This document shows, one piece after another, positions 1-8,468 of a stretch of DNA of 64,000 nucleotides; positions within the stretch are counted from its first letter, which is position 1; every line of letters starts with the position of its first letter. Location of the stretch: assembly GCA_011389895.1 (NCBI GenBank), contig JAABTN010000005.1:62001-126000 (forward strand), in the 5' to 3' direction. The notes beneath the pieces are model-generated. The model was not told the origin of the DNA. It saw only the letters and a list, made by a program, of their open reading frames with translations, and did no database searches. The position numbers and the translations under genes were made by a program. This stretch comes from Maritimibacter sp. Its GTDB lineage: Bacteria > Pseudomonadota > Alphaproteobacteria > Rhodobacterales > Rhodobacteraceae.

Positions 1-1
1 C

Positions 2-67
2 CCTTACCTCGAAAGACCAGAGGCGTTCGACGAGGCGTTCCACGGGTTTCTCGCGCGCCAAGGCTGA
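2..67 (+). CDS. C-terminal end of an upstream protein, possibly alpha/beta hydrolase (partial)
   Basis: An open frame runs in from the left edge and ends at TGA 65-67, encoding about 21 residues (PYLERPEAFDEAFHGFLARQ...). The spacing of 'ERPEAF...FL' resembles the last helix of many alpha/beta-fold hydrolases, where a phrase like this closes the protein. That is a weak match from a short tail. It lies 22 bp upstream of the GlcG-like gene on the same strand, so the two may be co-transcribed. Nothing more can be said without the upstream sequence. Confidence 0.45.
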   Translation, partial: PYLERPEAFDEAFHGFLARQG

Positions 68-89
68 TCTGGACCGACAGGAGGACATC

Positions 90-518
90 ATGGCCGATAT
101 TTCGCTGCGTCGTGCACGCACCATCATTCGCAAGACTTTTGAGAAGGGCACCGAGATGGGGTTGAAACCGCTCTCGGTGGTGGTGGTGGATACCGGCGGT
201 CACGTGATCGCCTTCGAGCGTTCCGATGGGGCGCCCTCGGGCCGGTTCGACATCGCGTTGGGCAAGGCGCGGGGCTGTGTGCTCATGGGCATGACCGGGA
301 CGCAACTGCGCGACCGGGCGGAACAACAGGCCTATTTCGTCGCCTCCGCCGGGGCGGCGCTGGGTGGAACCCTTGTCCCGGTGCCCGGTGGCATCCTGGT
401 GCGCGACGCCAAGGGGCGGCTCCTGGGCGGGGTCGGGGTGACCGGCGACACGTCGGACAACGATCTCGCGGCGGGTGCGGCGGCGATCGAAAGCGTCGGG
501 CTGGTCCCGAACGGCTGA
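90..518 (+). CDS. GlcG/HbpS family protein (DUF336)
   Basis: A 142-residue protein of the small GlcG/HbpS fold. Visible family signatures are the central 'SVVVVDTGGHVIAFERSDGA' strand-turn and the glycine-rich C-terminal 'GGILVRDAKGRLLGGVGVTG' block followed by an acidic 'DTSDNDLAAGAAAIE' helix. Family members include haem-binding HbpS and GlcG, encoded with glycolate oxidase genes; many others are uncharacterised companions of catabolic enzymes. An AGGAGG ribosome site at 79-84 supports the ATG at 90. Length is normal for the family. The biological ligand cannot be read from the sequence. Confidence 0.85.
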   Translation: MADISLRRARTIIRKTFEKGTEMGLKPLSVVVVDTGGHVIAFERSDGAPSGRFDIALGKARGCVLMGMTGTQLRDRAEQQAYFVASAGAALGGTLVPVPGGILVRDAKGRLLGGVGVTGDTSDNDLAAGAAAIESVGLVPNG

Positions 519-543
519 CGGACGCGCGACTGTGCACATGTGC

Positions 544-580
544 AGAAGGGGGCGGACGCCTGCGGTGTTGCGCCCCTTCT
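544..580 (+). terminator. Candidate hairpin terminator after the GlcG-like gene
   Basis: Two arms, AGAAGGGGGCG and CGCCCCTTCT, can form a stem of about ten pairs with one bulged G, 26 bp after the stop codon. There is no U-run, so it is only a candidate. A perfect 12-bp palindrome, TGCACATGTGCA at 533-544, abuts it. Confidence 0.35.
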
Positions 581-632
581 CATGCCCGCCCCAAGGGGCT
601 AGGTTATGACCAAACGCGCCAAAGGACACTGC

Positions 633-1412
633 ATGACCCGGCCAAAGATCGGCATAATCGGCAACCCCACCCTGATCGGGGATCATTACCCGGCCCACGC
701 GGGCGGCACGATGAATTCCCATGCCGTGGCAGAGGTGTCAGGGGGGCTGCCGCTTTTGATCCCCGCCGATCCGCGTCTGGTGAGCGTCGAGGAGCTGATG
801 GAGACCTGCGATGGTTTTCTTCTGACCGGGGGGCGGCCCAACGTCCATCCCGAGGAATACGGGGAAGCCGCTACCGAGGCGCATGGTGATTTCGACCGCT
901 GCCGGGATGCCATCACGCTTCCGCTGGTGCGCGCCTGTGTCGAGACCGGGCAACCGTTTCTGGGGGTGTGCCGCGGGTTCCAGGAGGTCAATGTCGCCAT
1001 GGGCGGGACGCTTTACCCCGAGATCCGGGACCTGCCGGGGCGGATGAACCACCGGATGCCCCCCGATGGCACGCTGGACGAGAAATTCGCGATCCGCCAC
1101 GCGGTGACCTTTGCCGAAGGCGGGGCGTTTCACCGGCTGATGGGGGCGCAAAAGGTGATGACCAACACGCTGCACGGGCAGGGGATCAAGACCGCCGGGG
1201 CGCGGATCGTGATCGACGGTCTCGCCGATGACGGCACGCCCGAGGCGATTTATATCGACGGGGCGCCGGGCTTCACGCTCGCCGTGCAGTGGCACCCGGA
1301 ATACAACGCCGCCAATGACCCGGTGTCACGCCCGCTCTTTGCCGCCTTTGGCGACGCCGCGCGGGATTGGGCCGATGGAAAGCGCCCGGCGGCGGCTTTG
1401 AAGGCCGGGTAG
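633..1412 (+). CDS. Class I glutamine amidotransferase, PuuD-like gamma-glutamyl-GABA hydrolase family (peptidase C26)
   Basis: A 259-residue GATase1-fold hydrolase. The nucleophile elbow 'GVCRGFQEVNV' carries the catalytic Cys, and 'LAVQWHPEY' supplies the His/Glu pair; 'LTGGRPNVHPEEYG' is the substrate-side loop common in PuuD relatives. PuuD hydrolyses gamma-glutamyl-GABA in putrescine breakdown, but close relatives act on other gamma-glutamyl amides and no other puu gene is next to it, so the substrate is open. I chose the ATG at 633 (MTRPKIGII) because AAAGGA precedes it. An in-frame ATG at 606 would add nine residues that do not look conserved. Confidence 0.85.
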   Translation: MTRPKIGIIGNPTLIGDHYPAHAGGTMNSHAVAEVSGGLPLLIPADPRLVSVEELMETCDGFLLTGGRPNVHPEEYGEAATEAHGDFDRCRDAITLPLVRACVETGQPFLGVCRGFQEVNVAMGGTLYPEIRDLPGRMNHRMPPDGTLDEKFAIRHAVTFAEGGAFHRLMGAQKVMTNTLHGQGIKTAGARIVIDGLADDGTPEAIYIDGAPGFTLAVQWHPEYNAANDPVSRPLFAAFGDAARDWADGKRPAAALKAG

Positions 1413-1435
1413 GCGTTCGGCACAACGCGGGGCAA

Positions 1436-3727
1436 TCAGGCGGGCACTAGCCGTGCTTCGAATTGCCTGAGCACCCGGCGGGCGGTTGCGCCATAGTCGT
1501 TCGGGTTCACGCGCAGCTCTGGAAACAGGGTGAAAAGCTCTTCGCGCGCCTGCGGGGCGATGGCGGTCAGACCCTCGGCCCCGGGATGGAAGCTCTCCGA
1601 TAATGCGCCGTTGGCCCAGACCACTTCATGTCGGTCAAACAGCATGTGGTAATAGGTCACCTGCGGCACCTCGATCTGTCGCACGCTGGTGCCGTTTTCG
1701 AGGTGCTTGGCGGGCACCATCACTTCGGGCGTGTCGAAATACAGGTTCGCGACCCCGGACCGGTGCAACATCCGGTGTTGGGGCGACACGAAAAGCGGCG
1801 CGTCATTGCCAAAGGCCCCGGCGGCAAAACGGATTGGCGCGATCCGGCCCCGCCCCGGCACCGTGCGTTTGCCGATCCAGCGCATCGGTTGCGGCCCCCG
1901 GTCGCGGGTCAGGACGAAGTCACCCGGATGCAGATCCTGTATCGGGCGCTCACCAAACGGCGTGCGAATGAGCGTGTTATGGGTGAAGCAGATGATGATG
2001 TTCTCGATGTCCGCGAAGGTCACCGTGGTTCCGTCTGCAAGCGTGGCCGACCCGTTCTCGGCGTCGGTGTAGCTGATCGTGCCCCAGTCGATCAGCCCGA
2101 CGAAGTCAAGCGTATCACCCTCGTCCTCGTCGCCCTCGTTGCCGACGATGTTGATAACGGCGGACGGGCCGCCAAGCGCCTCGACCGGGTCGAGGAGAAA
2201 CAGGTCATCGCCGTCACCGCCCCAGGCGCTGTCGCCTGCGCCGAGGGTGATGATATCGTCCCCGCCGCCGCCATACAGCGTGTCAGACCCGGCCCCGCCG
2301 TCGATTACATCGTCACCCGCCGCGACCTCGGGTCCGACGATCATCGCGCTGTCGGCGAGGTCTTCGGTCGGCCCGCCGGGCGGTGTGACCGTGCCCGAGA
2401 TCACCTGGCCACCGGCGTTTTCCCAATGGCGCACCTCGATGGTGTAGCTCTCGCCCGCCACCAAAGACACCTCGCCCGAGCGGGTCGTCGGGGCCTGGTG
2501 ATAGTCGTTGTCCATGAAGGTGGCGGTTGAGCCACCCGTGTTCGTCCATGTGAGGGGCGTCCCCCCGGAATCGAAAATCCGGATCGTCGACCCATCATCC
2601 GAAGTGGTCGAAAAGGTGAAGACCCCGGTGTCCGAGGCCACCAGCGTCGAGGTGTAGATGACCGCGAAATCGTTCGGATCGCCGGACGTGCCGCGCGCAT
2701 CGTTCACCAGCGTGGTGCTGTCGAAATCCGGCGTGGTGCCGGTTTCGATCAGCGTGCCGCTTTCGGCATCGAACGCCTGCCCGCTGCTGCTGCCAAAGTT
2801 GTAGTTCCAGACCTCGTAGGTCCAGATCCCCGGTTGGGGCGGGCTGTCGCCGTAAATCAGGTCGTCGCCATCCCCGCCGAACAGCGTGTCGTTGCCCGCG
2901 CCCCCATAGATCGTGTCGTCACCGTCGCCCGCATCAACGGTGTCGTCCCCATCAAGGGCATAAATCACGTCCTCGTTGCCCGCAGGCCCGGTGCCGTCCC
3001 CGCCGTCGATCACGTCGCCTTCGAGATCGCCAGTATAGCCCGTGTCGATGGTGTCCGCGCCGCTGGTTCCGGTGACCACACCGTCCGAGGACACCGGAAC
3101 ACCATCGACAAAGTAGAAATCCGTGGTTCCGTCGGGGTCGTTCGTGCCGAAGTCGTAGGTGTCGTAGCCCGCCATGGTCGTGGCGTTGCCGGAGCCCGAG
3201 AGGATAAGATCGTTGCCGCCCCCATCGGTGATCCCGGCCTGCGCCACCTGGCTGTAGCCGGTGGTCCACTGGATGTCTTCATAGATGAATTCGACGCCGA
3301 AGTTCCCGCCGGTGGTCTCACTCAGCACCACCTGGAAGGAATTGTTGCCGCTGCCGCTATAGGGTGCGACACCGTCCCAGGTGATCGTGACGGCCCCGTT
3401 CGAAGGGTCGAGATCCCAGTAAATCTCGCCGCCCGCGTTGACGTTCACATCGCCAAAGAACGGCGCGATGAGCGGCGTCGTTTCGGCGGCGAGGTTGCTG
3501 GTCTGGTAATCGGTGAGGGGCGATCCGAAGGAAATATTGCCGTTCGAGTTGACGTAGAGCGAGGTATAGTCGGTGCCGAAGAAATTGATCCCGCCCGCCC
3601 CGAAGACAGAGGTGATATCGACTTCGACCGAGCCATCGTCGGTGTTGCCGGCATCCTTGGGCGTTGTCGAATAGACGTTCTCGCCGTAGCCCGCCGGGCC
3701 ACCGAGACCTGAATTCATCGTGGCCAT
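1436..3727 (-). CDS. Modular secreted protein: NIDO-like, RTX repeats, PA14-like, Hint domain
   Basis: A 763-residue acidic protein with a mosaic layout. Residues about 30-205 resemble a nidogen-like (NIDO) domain ('FFGTDYTSLYVNSNGNISFG', 'APFFGDVN'). Residues about 220-293 and 470-510 are glycine/aspartate nonapeptides ('GGAGNDTLFGGDGDD') of the calcium-binding RTX type. Residues about 300-450 look like a PA14 module ('FTFSTTSDDGSTIRIFDSGG'). Residues about 580-720 form a Hint_2 domain beginning at Cys580 ('ICFTHNTLIRTPFGERPIQD'). There is no Sec signal; RTX proteins normally leave by type I secretion, and no transporter gene is adjacent. Hint domains catalyse self-cleavage in hedgehog and inteins, but the role of this bacterial subfamily is not established. 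Confidence 0.85.
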   Translation of the reverse strand: MATMNSGLGGPAGYGENVYSTTPKDAGNTDDGSVEVDITSVFGAGGINFFGTDYTSLYVNSNGNISFGSPLTDYQTSNLAAETTPLIAPFFGDVNVNAGGEIYWDLDPSNGAVTITWDGVAPYSGSGNNSFQVVLSETTGGNFGVEFIYEDIQWTTGYSQVAQAGITDGGGNDLILSGSGNATTMAGYDTYDFGTNDPDGTTDFYFVDGVPVSSDGVVTGTSGADTIDTGYTGDLEGDVIDGGDGTGPAGNEDVIYALDGDDTVDAGDGDDTIYGGAGNDTLFGGDGDDLIYGDSPPQPGIWTYEVWNYNFGSSSGQAFDAESGTLIETGTTPDFDSTTLVNDARGTSGDPNDFAVIYTSTLVASDTGVFTFSTTSDDGSTIRIFDSGGTPLTWTNTGGSTATFMDNDYHQAPTTRSGEVSLVAGESYTIEVRHWENAGGQVISGTVTPPGGPTEDLADSAMIVGPEVAAGDDVIDGGAGSDTLYGGGGDDIITLGAGDSAWGGDGDDLFLLDPVEALGGPSAVINIVGNEGDEDEGDTLDFVGLIDWGTISYTDAENGSATLADGTTVTFADIENIIICFTHNTLIRTPFGERPIQDLHPGDFVLTRDRGPQPMRWIGKRTVPGRGRIAPIRFAAGAFGNDAPLFVSPQHRMLHRSGVANLYFDTPEVMVPAKHLENGTSVRQIEVPQVTYYHMLFDRHEVVWANGALSESFHPGAEGLTAIAPQAREELFTLFPELRVNPNDYGATARRVLRQFEARLVPA

Positions 3728-4087
3728 GGCACTACCTTGCGGTCATTGCGCATGGGGCTGGGATGGCGGGCGGTGATGGGCGGATGCAGGGGAGAACACA
3801 CAGGGGCACCCGCGCTGCTTGCGCAACGTCCGGCGGGGTCGATCCCTGACGAAAACCGTGCCTTCAAATCTGCTCTGCCTCGAAACGCGCCGGGTTTGCC
3901 CGGTCATTGTTCCCGACCGTTCCAAATCACCGGACGGCCCTGTGCATACATTTTAACGAAAACGTTCATGCAATGCGAGCATTTCGTGAAACACATGGTT
4001 AAATTGGCGAAAACCCCTACCCGTAAGGATAGGGGCTTTAACCGACTTTGTGCGTTTCGGGGTGCTTTGAGCCGCCACACAGGCGTG
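3728..4087. other. 360-bp intergenic region upstream of the RTX/Hint gene
   Basis: This stretch separates the start of the leftward RTX/Hint gene from the end of the leftward IorB gene. It holds the IorB terminator (4010-4035) and presumably the RTX/Hint promoter. On the minus strand, a TAAAAT box lies in the complement of 3950-3960, next to the small dyad AACGTTTTCGTT, but I see no convincing -35. I see no gene here; the frames that cross it are extensions of shadow frames. Confidence 0.5.
4010..4035 (-). terminator. Rho-independent terminator of the iorAB-like operon
   Basis: Read on the minus strand, a CCCCTATCC / GGGTAGGGG stem (one mismatch, four-base loop) is followed by TTTT. It starts about 50 bp after the IorB-like stop codon. 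Confidence 0.7.
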
Positions 4088-6307
4088 TCAGGCGATGAAG
4101 TCGAACGCTTTGCGCAGGGGCAATTCGCGCAGGCGCTGCCCGGTGAGGTCGTAGATGGCGTTGGCCAACGCGGGGGCGGCGGGGGGCGTGCCCGGCTCCC
4201 CAACCCCGCCGATCGGACCGCCGAGCGACAGGGCGGTGACCGCGAATTCGGGCGTGTTCGACATGCGCAGCGCGTCGTAGTCGAAGAAGTTGCCTTCCAC
4301 CACGCCGCCGTCCTCGAAGGTGATTTCACCATGGATCGCGGCGGAAAGCCCGTAGATCGCACCCCCGATCAACTGCGCCTCGACATTGCCGGGGTCGACC
4401 ACGGTGCCAAGATCGGCGGCGATCCAGACCTTGTCGATGGCGATGGAACCATCCCGGTCGGACACCTCGATAATCTCGGCCACGGGCGTGCCGAACGAAT
4501 AGGTCACGGCGATGCCGCGCCCCTTGCCCTCGGGCGTCTGACCGCTCCAGCCCGCCATTTCGGCCACGGTTTTGAGCACTTGCGCGGTCGGGTCATGTTC
4601 GCCCTCGATATGGGCGAGACGGAAGGCCAGCGGATCCTGCCCGGCCTTCTCGGCCATTTCATCGACGAAGCTTTCCCAGAAGAAGGCATTCATCGAGTTG
4701 CCGACCGACCGCCAGAACCCGATCCGGGGCGTTCTTTCGGGGACATGCCCGGTGACCAGCGCGTTCTGGATGCCATAGGGCTGGTCGGCGCAGCCTTCGG
4801 TGATCAGCGGGTCGGCGGTGGACAGATCGCGCCCGGTGAAGGCCTTGAGCGTGGCGCGCATGACGCTGGCCGAGGCGAACTGACCCCGCAGGTTGTCGAT
4901 CTTGCCATCCGACAGACCGGCACGCAGGCGCGCCACGGCCCCGGGGCGGTAGTAATCATGGCGCATGTCCTCTTCGCGCGACCATGTCACGCTGACCGGA
5001 ACGTTGGGCATCGCCACGGCGATCTTCGCCGTGTGCTCCACGAAGTCGTTGAAGCCGCGCCGCCCGAAAGAGCCGCCCATGATCGTGGTGTGAACCGTCA
5101 CGTCATCGGTGTTCAGCCCGGCAATATCTGCCACCAGCTTGCGCACGCCGATCGGGCCCTGAACACCCGCCCAGATCTCGATCTTGTCACCGGTGAAGTG
5201 CGCGGAGGCGGTCATCGGCTCCATCGCGGCATGGGCGAGGAAGGGCGCGCGATACTCGGCCTCAAGATCATCATCGCCCGCCGTGACCGCGCCTTCCTCC
5301 AGCGCGGTGATGTTGGGGTCGCTGTCAAAAGCGGCCTCGATATCGGCGAAAATCTCGTCCGTGGTCGCGCCATACGCGGCCTCGCCCCAATCGAAGGTGA
5401 TCGCATCGGCGGCCTGCATGGCAAGCCATGTGTTGCGCGCGACAACCGCGACGCCGCCGCCGATGTCGATGATCTTTTCGACCCCCGCCATGGCCTCGGC
5501 CTCAGAGGCGTCGAACGACAACATTTCGCCCTCGATACGGGGCGACATCCTGACGGTGGCGAACATCATCCCGTCCAGCCGAAGGTCGGCGGCATAAGGC
5601 GCTGTGCCGGTGGCCTTCGCCGGTTGGTCCAGCCGCGTCTGGGACTTGCCCAGCAGCGTCCAGTCGGCAGGGTCTTTCAGCGAAGGGTTCTCCGGTGGTG
5701 CGATCTGGGCCGCGTCTGCAGCAAGCTCGGCGTAGCTCAGGGTGGTGCCATCGGTGGCAACGATGTTGCCAGCGCTTGCGCGAAGCTGGTCGCGGCCAAC
5801 CCCAAGACGCGCGGCGGCGGCGTCGATCAGCATTTCGCGGGCCGCCGCGCCGGACAGACGCATCTTGTCATAGGCGTCGAAGGTCGAGGTGGAGCCACCG
5901 GTGACCTGCAACCCCATGACCCGCGACATGCCCGCCATCACGGTCGAGACCACGCCGGATTGTTCTTCGGCATGGTATTCGCGCGGGGTCATCATTTTCG
6001 TGGTGGCATAGGCCGGGGCAGGGGGCCCATGCTCGACCCGCACCTGATCAAGCGGCACCTCGAGCTCTTCTGCCACGAGGGCGGCAAGCGTGGTCTGCAC
6101 GCCTTGCCCCATCTCGGCGCGCGGCACGATGATGGTAACGCCGTTTTGGTCGATGATGACGTAGGAATTGAGCGTCGCGCCCTCATCCGGGCTGAGCGGG
6201 TTTTTCGGGTCGCGCGTGACGACATAGGCGCCGACCGCGACGCCGCCGGTGACAGCGACTGCACCGACCAGAAACGCGCGGCGGGTGAATGTGCGAAGCT
6301 TGCCCAT
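4088..6307 (-). CDS. Molybdopterin-binding subunit of an IorB-type (isoquinoline 1-oxidoreductase-like) dehydrogenase
   Basis: A 739-residue large subunit of the xanthine dehydrogenase superfamily in the IorB/aldehyde-dehydrogenase arrangement. The N-terminus 'FTRRAFLVGAVAVTGGVAVG' is a twin-arginine leader and anchor, implying export of the folded cofactor-loaded enzyme. 'MGQGVQTTLAALVAEEL' and 'GGSFGRRG' are cofactor-binding motifs of the family. The ATG at 6307 is preceded by AAGGAGG. The gene lies 2 bp after the iron-sulfur subunit. Characterised relatives hydroxylate N-heterocycles or oxidise aldehydes; the substrate here is unknown. Many IorAB pairs have a cytochrome c subunit to receive electrons, but none is encoded nearby. 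Confidence 0.88.
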   Translation of the reverse strand: MGKLRTFTRRAFLVGAVAVTGGVAVGAYVVTRDPKNPLSPDEGATLNSYVIIDQNGVTIIVPRAEMGQGVQTTLAALVAEELEVPLDQVRVEHGPPAPAYATTKMMTPREYHAEEQSGVVSTVMAGMSRVMGLQVTGGSTSTFDAYDKMRLSGAAAREMLIDAAAARLGVGRDQLRASAGNIVATDGTTLSYAELAADAAQIAPPENPSLKDPADWTLLGKSQTRLDQPAKATGTAPYAADLRLDGMMFATVRMSPRIEGEMLSFDASEAEAMAGVEKIIDIGGGVAVVARNTWLAMQAADAITFDWGEAAYGATTDEIFADIEAAFDSDPNITALEEGAVTAGDDDLEAEYRAPFLAHAAMEPMTASAHFTGDKIEIWAGVQGPIGVRKLVADIAGLNTDDVTVHTTIMGGSFGRRGFNDFVEHTAKIAVAMPNVPVSVTWSREEDMRHDYYRPGAVARLRAGLSDGKIDNLRGQFASASVMRATLKAFTGRDLSTADPLITEGCADQPYGIQNALVTGHVPERTPRIGFWRSVGNSMNAFFWESFVDEMAEKAGQDPLAFRLAHIEGEHDPTAQVLKTVAEMAGWSGQTPEGKGRGIAVTYSFGTPVAEIIEVSDRDGSIAIDKVWIAADLGTVVDPGNVEAQLIGGAIYGLSAAIHGEITFEDGGVVEGNFFDYDALRMSNTPEFAVTALSLGGPIGGVGEPGTPPAAPALANAIYDLTGQRLRELPLRKAFDFIA

Positions 6308-6309
6308 GA

Positions 6310-6774
6310 TCAGGCCTCCTTCATCATGTCGGCCGCGTCGTGGATCGCGGCGCGGATGCGAGGATAGGTGCCGCAGCGGCAGAGATTGCCCTGCATGGCG
6401 GTGTCGATGTCTTCGTCGGTCGGGTTGGGCGTCTCGGCAAGAAGCGCGGTGGCCTGCATGATCTGGCCTGACTGGCAATAGCCGCATTGGGCCACGTCGT
6501 GGGCGACCCAGGCCTGCTGGATGGCGGCCATGGCGTCGGGGGTTCCGACCCCTTCAATCGTGGTCACTGGCCCGTCCACCGCGTCAAGCGGCAGTTGGCA
6601 AGATCGCTGTGCGATCCCGTCGACCTGCACGGTGCAGGCCCCGCAGGCCGCCACGCCGCACCCGAACTTCGTGCCTGTCAGGCCCAATTCATCACGCAGC
6701 ACCCAAAGAAGCGGCACCTCTCCCGGCAGGTCCACGTCGTGGCTTTGTCCGTTGACTTCGATCTTGTAGCTCAT
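6310..6774 (-). CDS. (2Fe-2S)-binding small subunit of an IorA-type dehydrogenase
   Basis: A 154-residue ferredoxin-like subunit carrying two 2Fe-2S clusters. The plant-type cluster is bound by Cys39, Cys44, Cys47 and Cys59 ('[12 protein letters not shown]'), and the helical-domain cluster by Cys97, Cys100, Cys132 and Cys134 ('[10 protein letters not shown]', '[10 protein letters not shown]'). It passes electrons from the molybdenum centre of the adjacent large subunit. It is the first gene of a two-gene unit that starts at the divergent promoter shared with the TetR gene. I chose the ATG at 6774 ([10 protein letters not shown]) because longer frames run into the operator region. Confidence 0.9.
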   Translation of the reverse strand: MSYKIEVNGQSHDVDLPGEVPLLWVLRDELGLTGTKFGCGVAACGACTVQVDGIAQRSCQLPLDAVDGPVTTIEGVGTPDAMAAIQQAWVAHDVAQCGYCQSGQIMQATALLAETPNPTDEDIDTAMQGNLCRCGTYPRIRAAIHDAADMMKEA

Positions 6775-6801
6775 GGGGGGTCCTCCCGCTGGCATCACTG
6801 G

Positions 6802-6843
6802 CTGATTGACAAAATGGGCTAAAAGTGTCAGTTTGTCAATCAG
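6802..6843. promoter_or_regulatory. Probable TetR operator in the iorA/tetR divergent promoter
   Basis: A perfect inverted repeat lies between the two divergent genes: CTGATTGACAAA at 6802-6813 and its exact complement TTTGTCAATCAG at 6832-6843, with an 18-bp spacer. A second nested repeat TGACA/TGTCA (6807-6811, 6826-6830) shares part of it. The arms contain TTGACA on each strand, so each may also act as a -35 box. The position fits control of both genes by the neighbouring regulator. Binding itself is inferred. Confidence 0.65.
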
Positions 6844-6886
6844 GCAGAATAACAAACGCGGCATCCGTGCCGAAAGCGAGCACGTT

Positions 6887-7480
6887 TTGAACGACAACAC
6901 CCAATCTACGCAGGACAAGAGCGCCCGGATCATCGGGGCGGCCTTCGAGGCCTTTCGTCTTTATGGCTTCAAACGGGTCTCCATGGCCGATATCGCGCGC
7001 GGGGCGGATATGTCGCGCGCCGCGCTTTACCTGCATTACCGCAATAAGGAAGACATCTTCGCCTCGCTGGTCGCGGATTATTTCACCCGGACCGCGCAGG
7101 CGATGGAACGCGCCCTTGCCGAGGCGCCGGATGCGACCACCGGGCTGCGCAACGCGTTGCGGGCCAAGGTTGCGCCGCCCTTTGATCTGCTCGTCGAAAG
7201 CCCGCATGGGCCCGAGCTCCTGGATGCCAAGGCCAATGTGAATGCGGATATCGTCGCCGAAGGGGACGCGCGGCTGGTTTCGGTGCTCACGGTCTGGATC
7301 GCGACCGGGTTGAAGGACGACACCCTTACGCTGGGCGATGTTGGCGGATCGGCACGCGAAGTGGCGCGGATCATCCTGTCTGCCGTGCACGGGGTGTTTG
7401 ACGCGGCCGAAACCTATGACGCGCTCCGCGCCGATCTCGACCGTCTTGCGGCGCTTTTCGGGCGGGCCCTGACGCCCTGA
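6887..7480 (+). CDS. TetR/AcrR family transcriptional regulator
   Basis: A one-component regulator of about 197 residues. Near the N-terminus is the classic TetR helix-turn-helix ('[20 protein letters not shown]' followed by '[20 protein letters not shown]'). The rest is the variable helical ligand-binding and dimer domain. No ATG lies near the expected start. I chose TTG at 6887, preceded by the weak purine-rich GAAAGCGAG; upstream TTG codons fall inside the operator dyad and are less likely. It is divergent from the molybdenum hydroxylase genes and most simply represses them until an inducer binds. The inducer is unknown. Confidence 0.85.
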   Translation: MNDNTQSTQDKSARIIGAAFEAFRLYGFKRVSMADIARGADMSRAALYLHYRNKEDIFASLVADYFTRTAQAMERALAEAPDATTGLRNALRAKVAPPFDLLVESPHGPELLDAKANVNADIVAEGDARLVSVLTVWIATGLKDDTLTLGDVGGSAREVARIILSAVHGVFDAAETYDALRADLDRLAALFGRALTP

Positions 7481-7505
7481 TCCCCGAACGCCGGTCGGGC
7501 TCGGC

Positions 7506-8267
7506 TTACATCTGGCCGCCCGCGATCTCGATCGTCTGGCCATTCACGCTTTCGGACCCCGGTGCCGTGAGCCAGAGCACCGCCGAGGCGACTTCGTCAG
7601 GTTTGATAAGCCGCTTGTGCTTGTTCACATCCCGCATCATCGAAAGCGCGGCCTCGCGGTCGCCACCGATCCGCTCGGAAATCGCGTCCACGTTGTTGGC
7701 CACGATGTCGGTGTCGACATACGCCGGGCACAGCGCGTTGAACGTCAGGCCGGACCCCAGGTAATCCTCGGACAAAGAGCGGATCAGCCCGATCACCCCG
7801 TGTTTCGAAGCGGAATAGGCCCCGGCCCCCTTCAGCCCCTTCAGGCCCGCGATCGAGGAGATTGCCACCACGCGGCCCCAGTCGGCGGCTTCCATGTCCG
7901 GCAGGCATTCGCGGATCGTCAGGAAACATCCGTCGAGGTTCACCGCCATCACGTCGCGCCAGAACCCGAGCGAGGTGCGCGACAGCTTGCGACCCGTCGC
8001 GACGCCCGCGTTGGCGACGCAGATGGTGATCGGCCCCCGCGCGTCACGGGCTGCGGCGATGCCGGTTTGGATCGAGGCTTCGTCGCTCACGTCCATGACC
8101 AGCGGATGCAGGCCTGGGGTGGCCTTGGCCGCGTCCTGCAAGACCGCCTCACGTCGCCCGGTGATGGTAACTTCGGCGCCGTCGGCGGCCAGAGCTTTCG
8201 CGATGGCCAGCCCGATCCCGGTTCCGCCGCCCGTTACCAGCGCATGTGTTTTCTTCAAGCCTGTCAT
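7506..8267 (-). CDS. SDR family NAD(P)-dependent oxidoreductase
   Basis: A 253-residue classical short-chain dehydrogenase. It shows the cofactor motif 'TGGGTGIG' near residue 12, 'VANAGV' around residue 85, the active-site Ser in 'AISSIAG', 'YSASK' (Tyr/Lys pair) and the C-terminal 'SVNGQTIEIAGGQM'. The general shape resembles 3-hydroxybutyrate dehydrogenase and 3-oxoacyl reductases, so a 3-hydroxyacid or 3-hydroxyacyl substrate is plausible but unproven. It converges with the TetR gene and diverges from the ICMT-like gene. Confidence 0.85.
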   Translation of the reverse strand: MTGLKKTHALVTGGGTGIGLAIAKALAADGAEVTITGRREAVLQDAAKATPGLHPLVMDVSDEASIQTGIAAARDARGPITICVANAGVATGRKLSRTSLGFWRDVMAVNLDGCFLTIRECLPDMEAADWGRVVAISSIAGLKGLKGAGAYSASKHGVIGLIRSLSEDYLGSGLTFNALCPAYVDTDIVANNVDAISERIGGDREAALSMMRDVNKHKRLIKPDEVASAVLWLTAPGSESVNGQTIEIAGGQM

Positions 8268-8468
8268 CTGATCCCTCCCGTGTTTTCACCCGGCTAACAT
8301 GTTCCGAGCGGTCGGAGAACCGGCGACGTTGCGCGCCATGCGCCCGGTTCGCGAAAGCCTGCCTGCGCGCGACCCGGCACGCGACCGCCGGGTCGCGACA
8401 CTTGGTCTGAAACCGGGGGTTGCGTCGGTAACAATCCTAGCCAATAAACCGGGGTTCAGGAAATATTC

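Noticed and set aside
3737-6367. 876-codon forward frame opposite the IorB-like gene
   Set aside because: It is a shadow of the real minus-strand gene: the translation is Arg/Gly/His-rich with no motif, while the other strand encodes a full molybdenum hydroxylase with all family signatures.
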